The translations under genes and the position numbers were made by a program. Below the pieces are notes generated by a model that was not told where the DNA came from, did not search any database, and saw only the letters and a list, made by a program, of their open reading frames with translations. From assembly GCF_000002995.4 (NCBI RefSeq), contig NW_025062477.1, positions 948,001 to 1,012,000 of the forward strand: a DNA stretch of 64,000 nucleotides, written 5' to 3'. This stretch comes from Brugia malayi. Taxonomy: Eukaryota; Nematoda; Chromadorea; Rhabditida; Onchocercidae. This document shows positions 13,701 through 25,564 of the stretch, piece by piece; position 1 is the first letter of the stretch, and each line of letters starts with the position of its first letter.

Positions 13701-14341
13701 AAATTTTAAATGATTGAATGAAAATTATACAAATAAAACGATAATAATTTATTTTATTTGTATAACTTAAAAATAATTTATAATAATAATAATAATAATT
13801 TAGAGTTAACTTATTTTATTTAAAAATTAATTTGTTATTCATTAAAATAATTGTTAAAGAGAAAATAAAAAAGGAAAAAAAAAACACATACGAATGTTTT
13901 TTTTTTTTATTTTTTTATTTATTGGAATAAAAATTTTAAATAAAATAAATTAAATTAGTTTTTTTTTTTTCTTTAAAAAAAAAAATGAGTGAAGAAGTGT
14001 GAAAATTTTAAGATGGAATTATTTTGATTGGTCATTCAATCACAACAATTAATGATGGACATTTGGTCATATATTATTAGCATTCGATAGAAGAAGCAAC
14101 TAATAGTGATAAATAAGCTTATAATCGATATTAACCATTTAAATCATTTTATAATAATTATTTAAATAATTAAAATTTTTTTTTTTTTTAAATATAAAAA
14201 AAAAATTAAGCTATTAAAATTTTTCTTTTTTTTTATTATTTAAATTACTAGCTTTATGCTTTTTTTTTGTTATGCTTAAAGTTTTTACATAACTATATTT
14301 CTCTCTCTCTCTTTTTTTTCCTATTTCATTTCCTTCTAATC

Positions 14342-14870
14342 ACAGAGAGAGAGAGGGAGAGAGAGGGAGAGAGAGAGAGAGGGAGGGAGAGAAAAGAAAA
14401 CATATTGTTATGACAATCTTTTCTGGATGTAAAATCACTCGAAATTTTCCTGTTTCCATCTCAAGGACTTCTTTGCTTTGCTGACATATTACTGTCGCAT
14501 GCAAATGTCACCCATCATTTTCATTGTGAATGCAAATGTGCATGCAAAAATGCAAATGCAAATGCAGTAAGAGAGAGAGTAATGATTGACGGTAATAGTA
14601 ATAACTAAATAAGGATGAAATAGGATTGATCATTGCTGTGTGCTGTTTATTTCAACCACAACCACCACAACCACCAACACCAACAGCAGCAGCAGTACCA
14701 CATGTCCATTTAGTTTAGAATGAAAAAAAAAAGGAAAAAAAGAGAGAGAGAGAGAGGGAGGGAGAGAGAGAAAGGAACGCATAAAAGGGAAATTGACGTA
14801 AGATGAAGAAGAGAGAGGGAGAGAGAGAGAGAGAGGGAGGGAGAGGAAGAAAAAGAGGGGAAAGAATAAT
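14342..14870. repeat. (GA)n tracts flanking an octamer cluster
   Basis: Two long GAGAGA/GAGGGA tracts (14342-14392 and about 14735-14870) flank a less repetitive core. A CAACCA/CAG triplet patch lies at 14656-14700. In nematodes GA-rich tracts are common in promoters, so this block may be regulatory for the genes to its right. Confidence 0.6.
14499..14563 (+). promoter_or_regulatory. Four ATGCAAAT octamer motifs
   Basis: The octamer ATGCAAAT, the classical POU-homeodomain site, occurs at 14499, 14530, 14550 and 14556, the last two overlapping, within 65 bases. A near-miss ATGCAAAA is also present. The cluster lies between GA tracts, 1.2 kb before the small secreted peptide candidate and 4 kb before the kinase gene. 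Enhancer or promoter function is inferred. Confidence 0.4.
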
Positions 14871-15305
14871 TTTTAGATCTGTTGTTGTTACTTCATATAG
14901 CTTCTTCTCCGGTAACTTCTTCAATCTTTTATATTTCTTTTTTTTTTTCGTTTTTGTTGTTAATTTTTTAGTATTTATATTTACATCGAATTATTCATTA
15001 CTGTTACAGTAATTAAACAAGTTTTGATAGATATTTTATTAATTTGATTACTAGCAATTTTGGAATATTTTTTTTTTTTTTTTATCAAATATTACATTTC
15101 ATTTTGTTAAGATTTATAATACTATCAAATTAATGAAAATGCTGTTAGTTTCAATAAATTAAATTTATAAATTGCATTGCATTGCTATTTGTCAAAGTTT
15201 CCTTCAATTATCATTGTTGTTGTTTTTTTTTTTTTAAGTTTTTAGCAAAGTATATCATTAATAAACTTTATTTTTTATTTAATAATGATAAGTTTATGAT
15301 AAGAG

Positions 15306-15441
15306 TTAAATTTTAAATAATAACTTTTCATCCTTTTCCTTAAATTTTAAATAATAACTTTTCATCCTTTTCCTTAAATTTTAAATAATAACTTTTCATC
15401 CTTTTCCTTAAAATTTAAATAATAACTTTTCATCCTTTTCC
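15306..15441. repeat. 34-bp minisatellite, four copies
   Basis: Four almost identical tandem copies of a unit containing AATAACTTTTCATCCTTTTC. Intergenic. The low divergence suggests recent expansion. Confidence 0.9.
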
Positions 15442-15758
15442 ATCAATATTTAATAAATGATTTGTTGCACTCTCATAATTAGCTTTTCTTCCTTTTTTTT
15501 TTTTAGAAAAAAAAAGGACTGCTCGATATTTTTTAAACTCATTCTTTCTTACATAATTTCAATTTCAATTTTATAAAGCTTAATTTAACGATTATTTCTT
15601 GTATCAATTTAAAATTAATTTATTTCTGTAAAATCATTTACTTTGCTAAAAATAAAAACAAATTAAAGAATTGTTGGTAATATTTTTACCATTTGTAGTT
15701 TTGGAATAAAATTATTTTGATTTTTCTAACTTAAATTAGCTATAACAATAACATATTG

Positions 15759-16622
15759 ATGCTCTTATATCCTTCTTTCATCCCATTTCACTTTTTAATG
15801 ATAGCACTTCTGGTGAATATATTATTTCGGGCAAAATCGTCGGGTAACTCAGTCCATCTCTCTCTCTCTCTTTCCCTCTTTGTTTTTTTGTTTTTTTTTT
15901 TTCCTCTCCAGTCATTTAATGGTTTTAATGGAAGATGATGATGAGTTTTGCTAGACTTTGATGAAAAAAGCCATCCATGGATGAATTAGCTAAAAGAAAC
16001 CTAATAGTGTCAACTGGAGAAAAAAAGAAAAAAAAAAAAGAAACAACCAATCCGGTTAACCAGTCCGGTTGTTAAGTTTAGAGTCTTAATCAATCACATT
16101 AAATAATAATTTGTAATATTTGAAAAGAGCAATTAATATTTAGACTAATTTGATTGAGCAATTAATATTTAGACTAACATATTTTTCTCAAATATACAGT
16201 AAATATCCTGAAAATGCTTTAAAAGGAAAGAAAAAATTTATGATAATTTATGTTATCATTTATTTATTTTTGTTATCATCAATTATATTATTTATGTTAT
16301 CGAATGATTTATGAAATTATCATTCAATAATTTTTAGGAAAGATAAGACAAAAGAAAAAAAAAATGAATTTAACAGTTTACATTTATTAATTTCTTATTT
16401 GATACATTAATATTACTTTACTTATATCATTTTATTTAATATTTTTACTTCTAATAGAAATATTCTTCAAATACATTTGCTAAATATTAGTGAGCTAAAG
16501 GCAGTTGACAATAATTAAAAGATAAAATAATCGATTACGACAATGTTTCGATTTATGAAGCTTTAAAAGCATTACCGTATACGAGTGATGAAAAGAAGAA
16601 ATTACTGGAAGAGCTCCTCTAA
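15759..16622 (+). CDS. Candidate small secreted peptide, two exons
   Basis: Exon 1 (15759-15843) starts with ATG and encodes MLLYPSFIPFHFLMIALLVN followed by ILFRAKSS, a credible signal peptide. It ends at a GGGTAACT donor in phase 1. Exon 2 (16522-16622) completes the split codon as Asp and encodes DKIIDYDNVSIYEALKALPY then TSDEKKKLLEELL and a stop. The joined product is 61 residues, with a mature part of about 35 residues that is acidic and ends in an amphipathic Lys/Leu/Glu helix. No cysteines and no dibasic cleavage repeats are visible. I recognise no family; some nematode secreted proteins are similarly small. The exon 2 acceptor (TTAAAAG) is poor, and exon 2 cannot be longer because an in-frame TAA lies just upstream. 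An extra middle exon or a decayed gene remains possible. Confidence 0.42.
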
Positions 16623-18505
16623 TATGCAAAAAAAAAAAAAAATTAAATTCTAATATTGATTTAAAGATGGAAATTTTGATTTCATCTTAAATTTAATGCT
16701 AATGCTACTACTACTACTGCAAATATTGATGAAGAAGTGATATCAAATCTACTTCCATATTTACTTTTATAAGCTTATTTTGATGAAAAATTTTCAAAAT
16801 GTTTCTAACTAACTAAATAAACATGAACAAAACAATTCTCATCGTTTATCTTATTGAAATTATGCATATAAACAACAATTATCCAAGAAATTTGCAATAT
16901 TGAATTTGTTAAAATGTTTTAAATATTTTTTATAAATCATACATTTTACGTTTAACGTGAGAATTTATCCTAGCTAAAAAGTAATCGTAAAAAAATTGAC
17001 GTGATAACTCAAATTATATTCTAAATGCAACTTTTAAAAGTAATTCTTTTTTTTTTTTTTGTAGACATTGTTGTTTTTAGTTATTATTTATTAACTATCT
17101 CAAATTTAACTTTACATTATGTTTTAATTAATAGTAGTGAAATTCTAATAAAATTTGCAAAAAAAAAAACTATAATTTGTTATCACTTATGATAACTTCT
17201 CCTATCATTTAGTACAATACTTTATTTCTTTGTTATCAAATATCATCTAACTGCATTATATGATCTCATAGTTCATAGGGTTGACCTACAAGATCAAACT
17301 ATTTTATTTTTCTTATCACTTAATCAATTTTGCTTGTTTGTTTCTGCATTTTTGCGCTCATTCAATTCTGTCTTATCACTTTATTTACATCAATATCATA
17401 TAGCAGTATTATTTCAGGTTAATGTATATTTTATGCAAATTTATGCTTCTTTAATCAACAGAAATGGCTTTAAATGACAATTTCAAGTCAAATAGTCACT
17501 TATGCCTTTTCATCCAACTTATCATTCATCTTTTAAAATATATCGTTTGTAAACAAGAAGCATTATGTGGAGTAAATTAACATCTCATATTGGTTTGTTT
17601 ATTTTTATATATTTCAATAATTTAGTAGACAATAATTATGAATATTTCCTATATTGTATTCTTTTTATATCAATTTAAATTTTGTTTACTTTCTCAAATA
17701 TTCATATGAATATCAAAAAAAAAAAAAATATTAGTTATAAATAAATAAAAAAAGAAAGAGAAAATGATTAAAAAAATAAGCAAATTGAAAAGAACTATTT
17801 GTTGAGCAATTTGTTCATAGCATTATTTTCTCTCTAAGCTATTAGTTAGAGTGATTTGATAAATTTCATTGAAATTATATTTGATAATTTTATCACTAAA
17901 TCACATTTTAAAAATTTGCTATTTAGAATTTCTCTATATTGACTCTTTTAAATTTTTACATTTATTTCAATTTACTTTAATGGTGAAAAAAAAAAAAAAA
18001 AAAAAAGAAAAAAACAAAACAAAATGGATGAAAATGGGATATCTTCAATTGTCACAAATGAGAATAATTCGTTTTTTTTTTTTTTTTTTTTTTTTATCAT
18101 TTTCATTATCATTTTATCTTGTAACTGAGAGAAGAAGTGCTTTTTGTTTTTTCTCGCATTATTTTAAAATTCAAATCAATATTTTATTCCTTCTTTCATA
18201 AGATAATTGCTTCAGTGTTTGAAGTTAAAAATATTAGAAACTATCAATTTTATTGAAATTTAAAAATCTGTCACTTATTTTATTGCTTGATAATAAAACA
18301 TTTGGAAAAACATATTTGCTAAATAATTAAAGAAAAAAAAAATGATATTAGTTGTACGAAGAAAAAAAAAATTTAATTTTTAAAATAAGAAAAAAAAAAA
18401 AGTTATTTACAAATTTAGTTCATCAAATTAAACCACATGTAAATTTTAACAATATAATAATAATAATATAAATTTAATATTTTAATTATCACTTAAAATT
18501 TTTAG
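16623..18505. other. Intergenic upstream of the PFTAIRE kinase gene
   Basis: AT-rich DNA without a convincing gene. It may hold the kinase promoter and an untranslated or short first exon. No TATA box or trans-splice site could be assigned with confidence. Confidence 0.5.
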
Positions 18506-18522
18506 GATTATGGTTGGCGCAT

Positions 18523-21500
18523 ATGGACCGTGATCATGATGACACTCGAAAAGCACAACTTCGAGAGAGTTGTTCATTATCAGTTCTTAATCAGCGACAT
18601 TTATCAATTGTAAGAAATTCTAAAAGTTCCGATAATTTGCACCGTGTTGTATTACATGTCACTCCACCTACAACTCGAAAACCTACCATATTTTTTAATC
18701 TAAGGTTATTTTTCATCTTCTTTTTTTTTTTATCATCTATGTATGTAAATTTATTTGCTGATAAAAATCTATAGAAATTTTGAAAATTTATCTCTTTTTA
18801 TTTCTTAAACATTTAAACAATTAACAAATTTTCAATTATAATATAAATTAAACTTAGTAAAATAATTTTTTCTAATAATTATTTACTATGATGCATTCTT
18901 AATAAAAATTATATTTGAGTGCATTTTAAAATGAATTATAATCAAAAATTATTTTGGCAAAAATGTATGCATGTATAATTTTGATTAACTTTTAATTATA
19001 ATACATATATAAATTTAAATAATTTGATTAAAAAAAAAGAAGTAAGAGCTATCAAATAAATATCATTTATCATTTTATAAATGTATGATTTATTTATTTG
19101 TTATAGAAAATCAAGAAAACGTGAAAAATGTAGTAAAAAAGATGAACAAGCAAACGAGAATGACAGTGATAAGGGAAAATTTTGTGGTAATACTTCTGGT
19201 ATTTATAAGAAGCATCCTGATAAGATACAAATCAGGAATGATAAGAAATCACCATTACCAGCTGTTTTATCCAATCTAAAAAATGATGATATGGCACAAT
19301 CATGGCAATCGTCTAATTTAAGTTCATCAAAGTAATCATTTATTATTATATAAATTTATTATTTTTTTTTTTTTTTTTTTTGAAAAATTATTTTACTAAT
19401 TAATTATTTTTCTATTCATTTTTAACAAATATTTTTTTGTACTATCTATTTACATTAATATTTTTATTTATTAATTATCTTTAAAAAAAAAAAAAAAAAA
19501 AATTTAGTCGATAAATGAAAATTACAATTTTTTACTGATAAATATTAGTAGAAAAATTTATATTTGCTAAATTTAAAATTTAATCTCATTTCATTGTTCG
19601 TTCAAAATGTAATTTAAAATTTTTTTTTTTTTTGAAAATGTCTTCATAAATCATTGCAAATGATAAGTATTTCTGTACCTTTTTCAATTTAAATTTTCCA
19701 CTTTTTCTTTTTTTTTTTTCTTTCAATATCTTCTCGTCTTTATCTGAAAAAAAAAAAGAAAAATACATTTGTCGTCTCTGATGACAGTAATTGTGTTTCA
19801 AAATTTTTTCAATCGAATCGGCAGTGCAGCGTTAGTGAGAGCAGTCAAAAATCATAGTACGACGGTGGTAGTAATGATAACAGTTAAGATAATGATAGTT
19901 ATCATTAGCCAATTCGAGTGCTGATGATGTTATCGATAGATATTGTCGTAAAAAAGCGTTGACAAATGTTAAAAGTCTCGTTTTGAGTTGGATTATAGTA
20001 ATGATAGTGACAAGTGACAATGTTTATTGTAGTTTAGTAAAATTGGTTTATTTATTTATTTATTTTTAGAAGTTTGTTTAATTTATTTCGAACAACACGA
20101 TCACGTTCGGGCATCAATAATTGCATTGTATCAGCTTATCCAGATCCTTGTTGTTCATCATCTGCTTCCGATCCGAGGTATTATTATTATTATTGCTAGT
20201 TTTAGTAGATTTTAAATTTTGAAAGTTTTAAATTTTGAGATGAGAAGAAAAATGTTTAGATTTTGAAAGAAAAAAAAAAAAATCGTTTTTTTCTTCAGAA
20301 GAAAAACCAATTTTTTTTGCCACTTCTTTCATTTTTGTTTTAATTTTTTGACAAAATTTAAAAATGCAGCAACAAACGATATAGTAATTTTAAATAAAAA
20401 ACGAATTTTTATCAGAAAAAAAAAAAAAAAAAATATTTTGTGAAATTTTTTAGAATTTATAATGGATTTCTTTTATGAATTTTTTAAAAATATTTTAGAT
20501 CTACGTTAAGTTCAATGGAAGAAAAGCGTAGCTCATCAATTATTCGTCGACGAAGGCCACGATCAGCGCACTTGGATCCGAATACTTTAGTCTTTCCGCC
20601 CAGAGTAAGTATAATTTCACTAGCTTATTAAAATTTGAAATTTATCATTTCAAATTTAATAAGTTAAAAATTCGAATAATTAATGTAATGCATATTTGAT
20701 ACAAACTAAAATTATCAATCTGAGGAAAAACTTTTTTTTTTTTGTATTTAATCATTTGCTTTAGTATTTACTAAGTGATTAAAAAATATGATTATTTGAT
20801 TTAATTTTGCTATCAAAAATGAAAAACAAAAATAAAATAAAAAACAATTGTATATTTTCGCTTCTATGTAGCAAAAATTTTTCATTATTAAAATAATTTT
20901 TCTTCATTTTTAAATTTTATTTTAATTGAATAGTTTATTTCTAGGAAATGCCGGTGCAAGATATTAGCGAACTTTATAGGCGAATTGAGAAATTAGGTGA
21001 AGGTAGCTATGCTGTTGTTTACAAATGTGAAAGTCGGTAAGAATTTTTTTTTTTTTGCATTCATCAAAATAATTACAATTATTTTTATTTTTCATTTATA
21101 CTTTACAATATCAATCATTTTTTTTTTTTTTTTTTTTGATGTCAAAAAATGAAAAAGAAAAAAATGGAATTTCAATTATTAAAATGAAGCAATTATACAA
21201 ATTAAAATTTAAAATTTACACAACAATATATTCAAATATTAATTTAAATATTCATTTTTTTTCATTTTTAAATTTAAAAAAAAAAAAAAAAAGTGTAATT
21301 GAAGAAGTGATGGAAGTATTGTTGCACTGAAAGAAATTAAAATTCATAATCAAGAAGGATTACCATTCACTGCCATACGAGAAGGTCAGATAAAAGTGCC
21401 ATTTTTTTTTTTTATCATTTGATTGAAAAAAAATTTTTTTTTTTTGTCATCATTTTTATTTTTATTTTATTTTTTTTTTTGTATGAAATTTAAAAATTAA

Positions 21501-24500
21501 TCAAATATCGGTGATGACATTTGCAACACATAACGATGGCAAATTCAATTTCATTTCTTTGTAATCAATTTAACAATGCTTTTTTTTTTTTTTATTCCAT
21601 TTAACGAATAACTATTTGAAAAATTTTTTGAATTGATTAATTTTTTTTTTTTTTGGTTTTTTAATAAATTAAATTTTAGGATAAATTCTTTTTTTTTTTC
21701 TCCAATTATTTTTTAATGAAATAATCTGACAATTGCCAATTTTTTTTTTTTTTTTTTTAAGAATTGAAAATTTTTGTTTTAAATGAAAAAGAAGCAAATA
21801 TGAAAAAGAGAAAGGGAATAATATATTAATTAATCAAAAAGTTTTTTATCTTTTTTTTTTTTTTGTTATTTAAATTTTTTAATTTTACTTTTATTCATTT
21901 TAGCATCATTATTGCGTGCTTTGCGACATTCCAATATTGTCACATTACATGACATTGTGCATGAACAAAATTCATTGGTTTTTGTTTTTGAATATATGGT
22001 AAGTAAGTTGTGCTTACAATTATTTTATTAAAAAAAAATTTTATATATAATTTAATGATTTTTATGCTATTTTTTTTTAAAAAAAAAAAGGAAAGAATAA
22101 TTTAAATTAATAAATGAAACTTTACTTGAGCTTATTTTGAAGGTATAATTAAGAATTGTAACATTTTATTAGATAAAAACTAAGCTTAAATTCAGTTTAG
22201 AGATATGATAGCAATTTATGGATGTAAATTTTGAGAAAGTTGTTATGATAAAAGTGATAATTAGACAAAATTTTGGATACAATTTTAAAAAAGCTAAAAT
22301 AAATTATAGTATTAGTTGAGCATTATCAAATTATCATTGAGTCTTAACCAATTATTAACTGATAATATTAAATATATTATTTATTAAATGATAGATTGTT
22401 TATTTTTTTTTTTATATTTTTATAAATTATTAAATGATAAACAAATTATCATTGAGTTTTAATCAATTATTAAATGATAATATTAAATATATTATTTATT
22501 AAATGATAGATTGTTTATTTTTTTTTTATAAATTATTAAATGATAAACAAATTATCATTGAGTCTTAATCAATTATTAAATGATAATATTAAATATATTA
22601 TTTATTAAATGATAATTTAATTAACATTTAAAAATGATAGTTCATGCGATTAATTCACGCATACTATTTCATGCAAGATATACATGCTTACTTAATTGAA
22701 TAAATTTAAATTTAAATATTTAATTATATGAATGCTATTATGCTAATTAATTAAGTTTTGTTTACAATTACAGAAAACAGATTTGAGCAAATATTTGGAA
22801 CAGCATAGAACTGGCTTAGAGCAGATGCAAGTTCGATTATTTTTATTTCAATTACTTCGCGGTCTTGCATTTTGCCATTCTAAGAAAATTTTACATCGGT
22901 ATTGGCCATATTATTTAATTCATTTTAATCATTAAAATTTCAAAAATAACAAAATTGTTATTTTCTATTCACTGAAAAATGTAAATTTTGAGGAGAAATT
23001 AAAATTGCAAAATGAATTTTTTGTTTTTTTAATATATTTGAAGTAATTTTTTAATGTCTAATCTGTTTTTCATTTATTTTATTTTATTTTTTAGAGATTT
23101 AAAACCACAAAATTTATTATTAAATGGTAATGGTGAATTGAAATTAGCTGACTTTGGCTTAGCTCGAGCAAAATCAGTACCAAGTCGAACTTATTCACAT
23201 GAAGTGGTAACATTATGGTTAGTATTTCTTTCATAGTATACGAAATATTAGTAAAATTATTGATTTTATTAAATTTTAAAATTGTTGAAATAAATTCAAT
23301 CATAAATATTAATTAGCATTGAGTTTAAAATAATTGTTGCAGTAATTTTAAATGAAAAAAAAAATATTTAAACGAAGTGCAATTTTATTGCAAACTTTAT
23401 CTTATTTAATGAATTCATTTGCTAGGCTAATAGTCTCAAATTGAAATTGTTTATTTTTTTTCACAAAATGTCTTTTTGCAGATTTACAAATGAACTTTCA
23501 ATATTTTGTAACTTCAATTTTTAGCATTTAATTAAAAGCATTTGAAATTAAACACTGATAGTAAATAAATGATAAAAGTGATAATTTAATAAAATGATTA
23601 AATAAATTTTAAAGTAAATTTTTTATCAGGTATCGACCACCAGATGTATTACTCGGCTCAACGGACTATTCGACATCACTCGATTTATGGTTAGCTTTTT
23701 TTCTCTTGTTGATCATTTATTTATCAAAAATTTTCCTAAAATATTATATCTAAAAAGCAAAAAAGCAAAATTTTGTTTTTTATTTGTCTACATTTCGGGT
23801 AGAATTTGGGTAGAAGTTATTTGTTGGGTAGAAGTTGTCAAATGTTTTCAGGGGTGTTGGATGTATATTCGCTGAAATGTGTACCGGTGAAGCTCTTTTT
23901 CAGGGTGTCACAAATAATGTCACCGATCAATTAGATCGAATATTTAGTATTAGAGGTAAGAAAGAAATTTGTTGACTGCAAAAAAAAAAAAAAAAAAATT
24001 TAAAATTAATTGATTAATATTTATATTAAAAAGCAAAAAACAAAAAACAGAAAAGAAATACAAAATTTATTTTCAGGTATTCCTGATCCGAAAAAATGGC
24101 CTGAAGTACTTAAATTACCACATTATTCACCAAATTTTCATCCACCATATCAAGAATTAGATTGGAGTGAAATAGATAAATCATTGGTGAAATTAAAAAG
24201 TGGCCAATCATTATTATCAAATTTTTTACAAGTATGTATAATCTAAATTATTATTAATTTTGTTATTAAATTTTTTTTTATTTAGAAAAAAAAAGAATTA
24301 TTATTAATTTTAACAAAATTTAATAATATTAAAATATAAAATTAATAAACTTTGAAAAAAAAAAATTTTTTTTATTCTCATCAATTTTTTATTTGAAATA
24401 TTTGTTTTGGTTTGTTTTTTTTTTTTTTTTTTTTAAAATTTGATTGATTTATAAATATTTTTTTTTTTTAAATAATTAGTTTAATTTTTTTTTTTTTTTT

Positions 24501-24658
24501 TAAAGTTAAATCCAACAGATCGTATATCAGCAAATGGTGCAATGATGCATCCATATTTTGGTTGCTTTCCATCAAGCATTCATCTTTTGCCACCGACTGC
24601 TTCAATTTATTCATTACCAAAAATACGTTCCCTTCAATATTCATTTCTTACCTTTTAA
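18523..24658 (+). CDS. CDK14: PFTAIRE-type cyclin-dependent kinase (CDK14/15 family)
   Basis: Thirteen exons: 18523-18704, 19107-19331, 20070-20177, 20499-20604, 20945-21036, 21305-21384, 21904-21998, 22774-22898, 23095-23217, 23630-23689, 23852-23955, 24077-24231, 24506-24658. All phases agree and give 535 residues. The kinase domain spans about 218-503: Gly loop [10 protein letters not shown], Lys in VALKEI, alpha-C motif [27 protein letters not shown], and [18 protein letters not shown] kinases are Ser/Thr kinases activated by membrane-bound cyclin Y, acting in Wnt and neuronal signalling in other animals. The N-terminal 207 residues are lineage-specific, basic and Ser-rich ([11 protein letters not shown] just before the domain). 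The C-tail is only about 32 residues, shorter than in mammals. Exon 1 begins after an acceptor at 18505, so it may be trans-spliced or have an upstream exon; an out-of-frame ATG at 18510 precedes the chosen start. Confidence 0.93.
22325..22620. repeat. Intronic tandem repeat of about 100-120 bp, three copies
   Basis: Three copies of a unit running from AAATTATCATTGAGT through AATATATTATTTATTAAATG, in the kinase intron between 21998 and 22774. Copies differ mainly in the length of a poly-T run. No link to a splice site. Confidence 0.85.
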
Positions 24659-25564
24659 TTACTAATTTTTATTATTATTTATTCAAATTGTATAATTACT
24701 GGTTTGAATTATTGAAATGCTCAAATTGATATTTATTTAATTTTCATTTCTTTCAAATTTTTATCATTTCATATGACAAATTTTTTTACAAAAATTTTTA
24801 AAAGTTATGAAATTTTTTTTTTTTTCTTGAAAATTTAATATTTTTTAAAATAAATGAAAAGAGGCAAGAAATATAATTTTTAATTTTTATAGCAATAGCA
24901 GCAGGGGATTATTATTAATTTTTGTTGAATTGTTTTGTATTTTATTTTAGAACTTTTCAAATTTAAAATTTTATTTAGTCACATTGTTCTTTTGAGATAG
25001 TTTTTTCTAGCAGAAAAAATTAAGTAATAATTTGAGTTATTGTTGTATGAAATATATTTTAGTGTTTCATTGTTTTAAAATTTAGATTATTTTTAATGTT
25101 AAAGAATGAACTATTATTTAATTTTCAATCGAATATAGAAATTTGAATTCTTTGATGTTAATATTAAAAATTAGAAGACGAATTTATTGGCTTATATTTT
25201 ATAAAAATTTATTTTAGCATGCACATATCATTCCATGAATTTGTTTTTTTTTTTTTTTTTTTTTATTGTTTCAATTGAATTATGTTTGTAATTATTTGAC
25301 AAATTTCATTTAATGTTCAAAACAACAAAATTTGTTCCTTTCAAAATTTAATTTAATTTAATTTTTTTTTTTTTAAAGAAATGCTTTATTGTTTTTTATA
25401 AATAAACAAAATACATTGTCATTCTGTTTTGTTTTTGCAGATAAGTAAGTAAATGTAATAAATTTTAAATGAATACAAGTGATATTTGTATTTCATTTAA
25501 ATTTGAGAAAATCATTTTATTCAAATTCTTATGATTCAATTTTATTTTTTTAATAGAAAAAAAC

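Larger units (their letters stand above)
7765..14341. other. Gene-free AT-rich DNA
   Basis: About 6.5 kb without a supportable gene. It contains many homopolymer runs, an inverted-repeat patch at 8258-8303, the DR3 element at 9858, a palindromic CAATCGATTG-type patch near 10210-10255, and a less repetitive 250-base island at about 10910-11160 with several GCGCA motifs. That island could be a conserved element or an unrecognised exon, but I could not assign it. Confidence 0.55.

Noticed and set aside
23054..23303. Short frames on both strands around the kinase HRD exon
   Set aside because: The plus-strand frame is just the kinase exon read into its introns; the minus-strand frame is a shadow.
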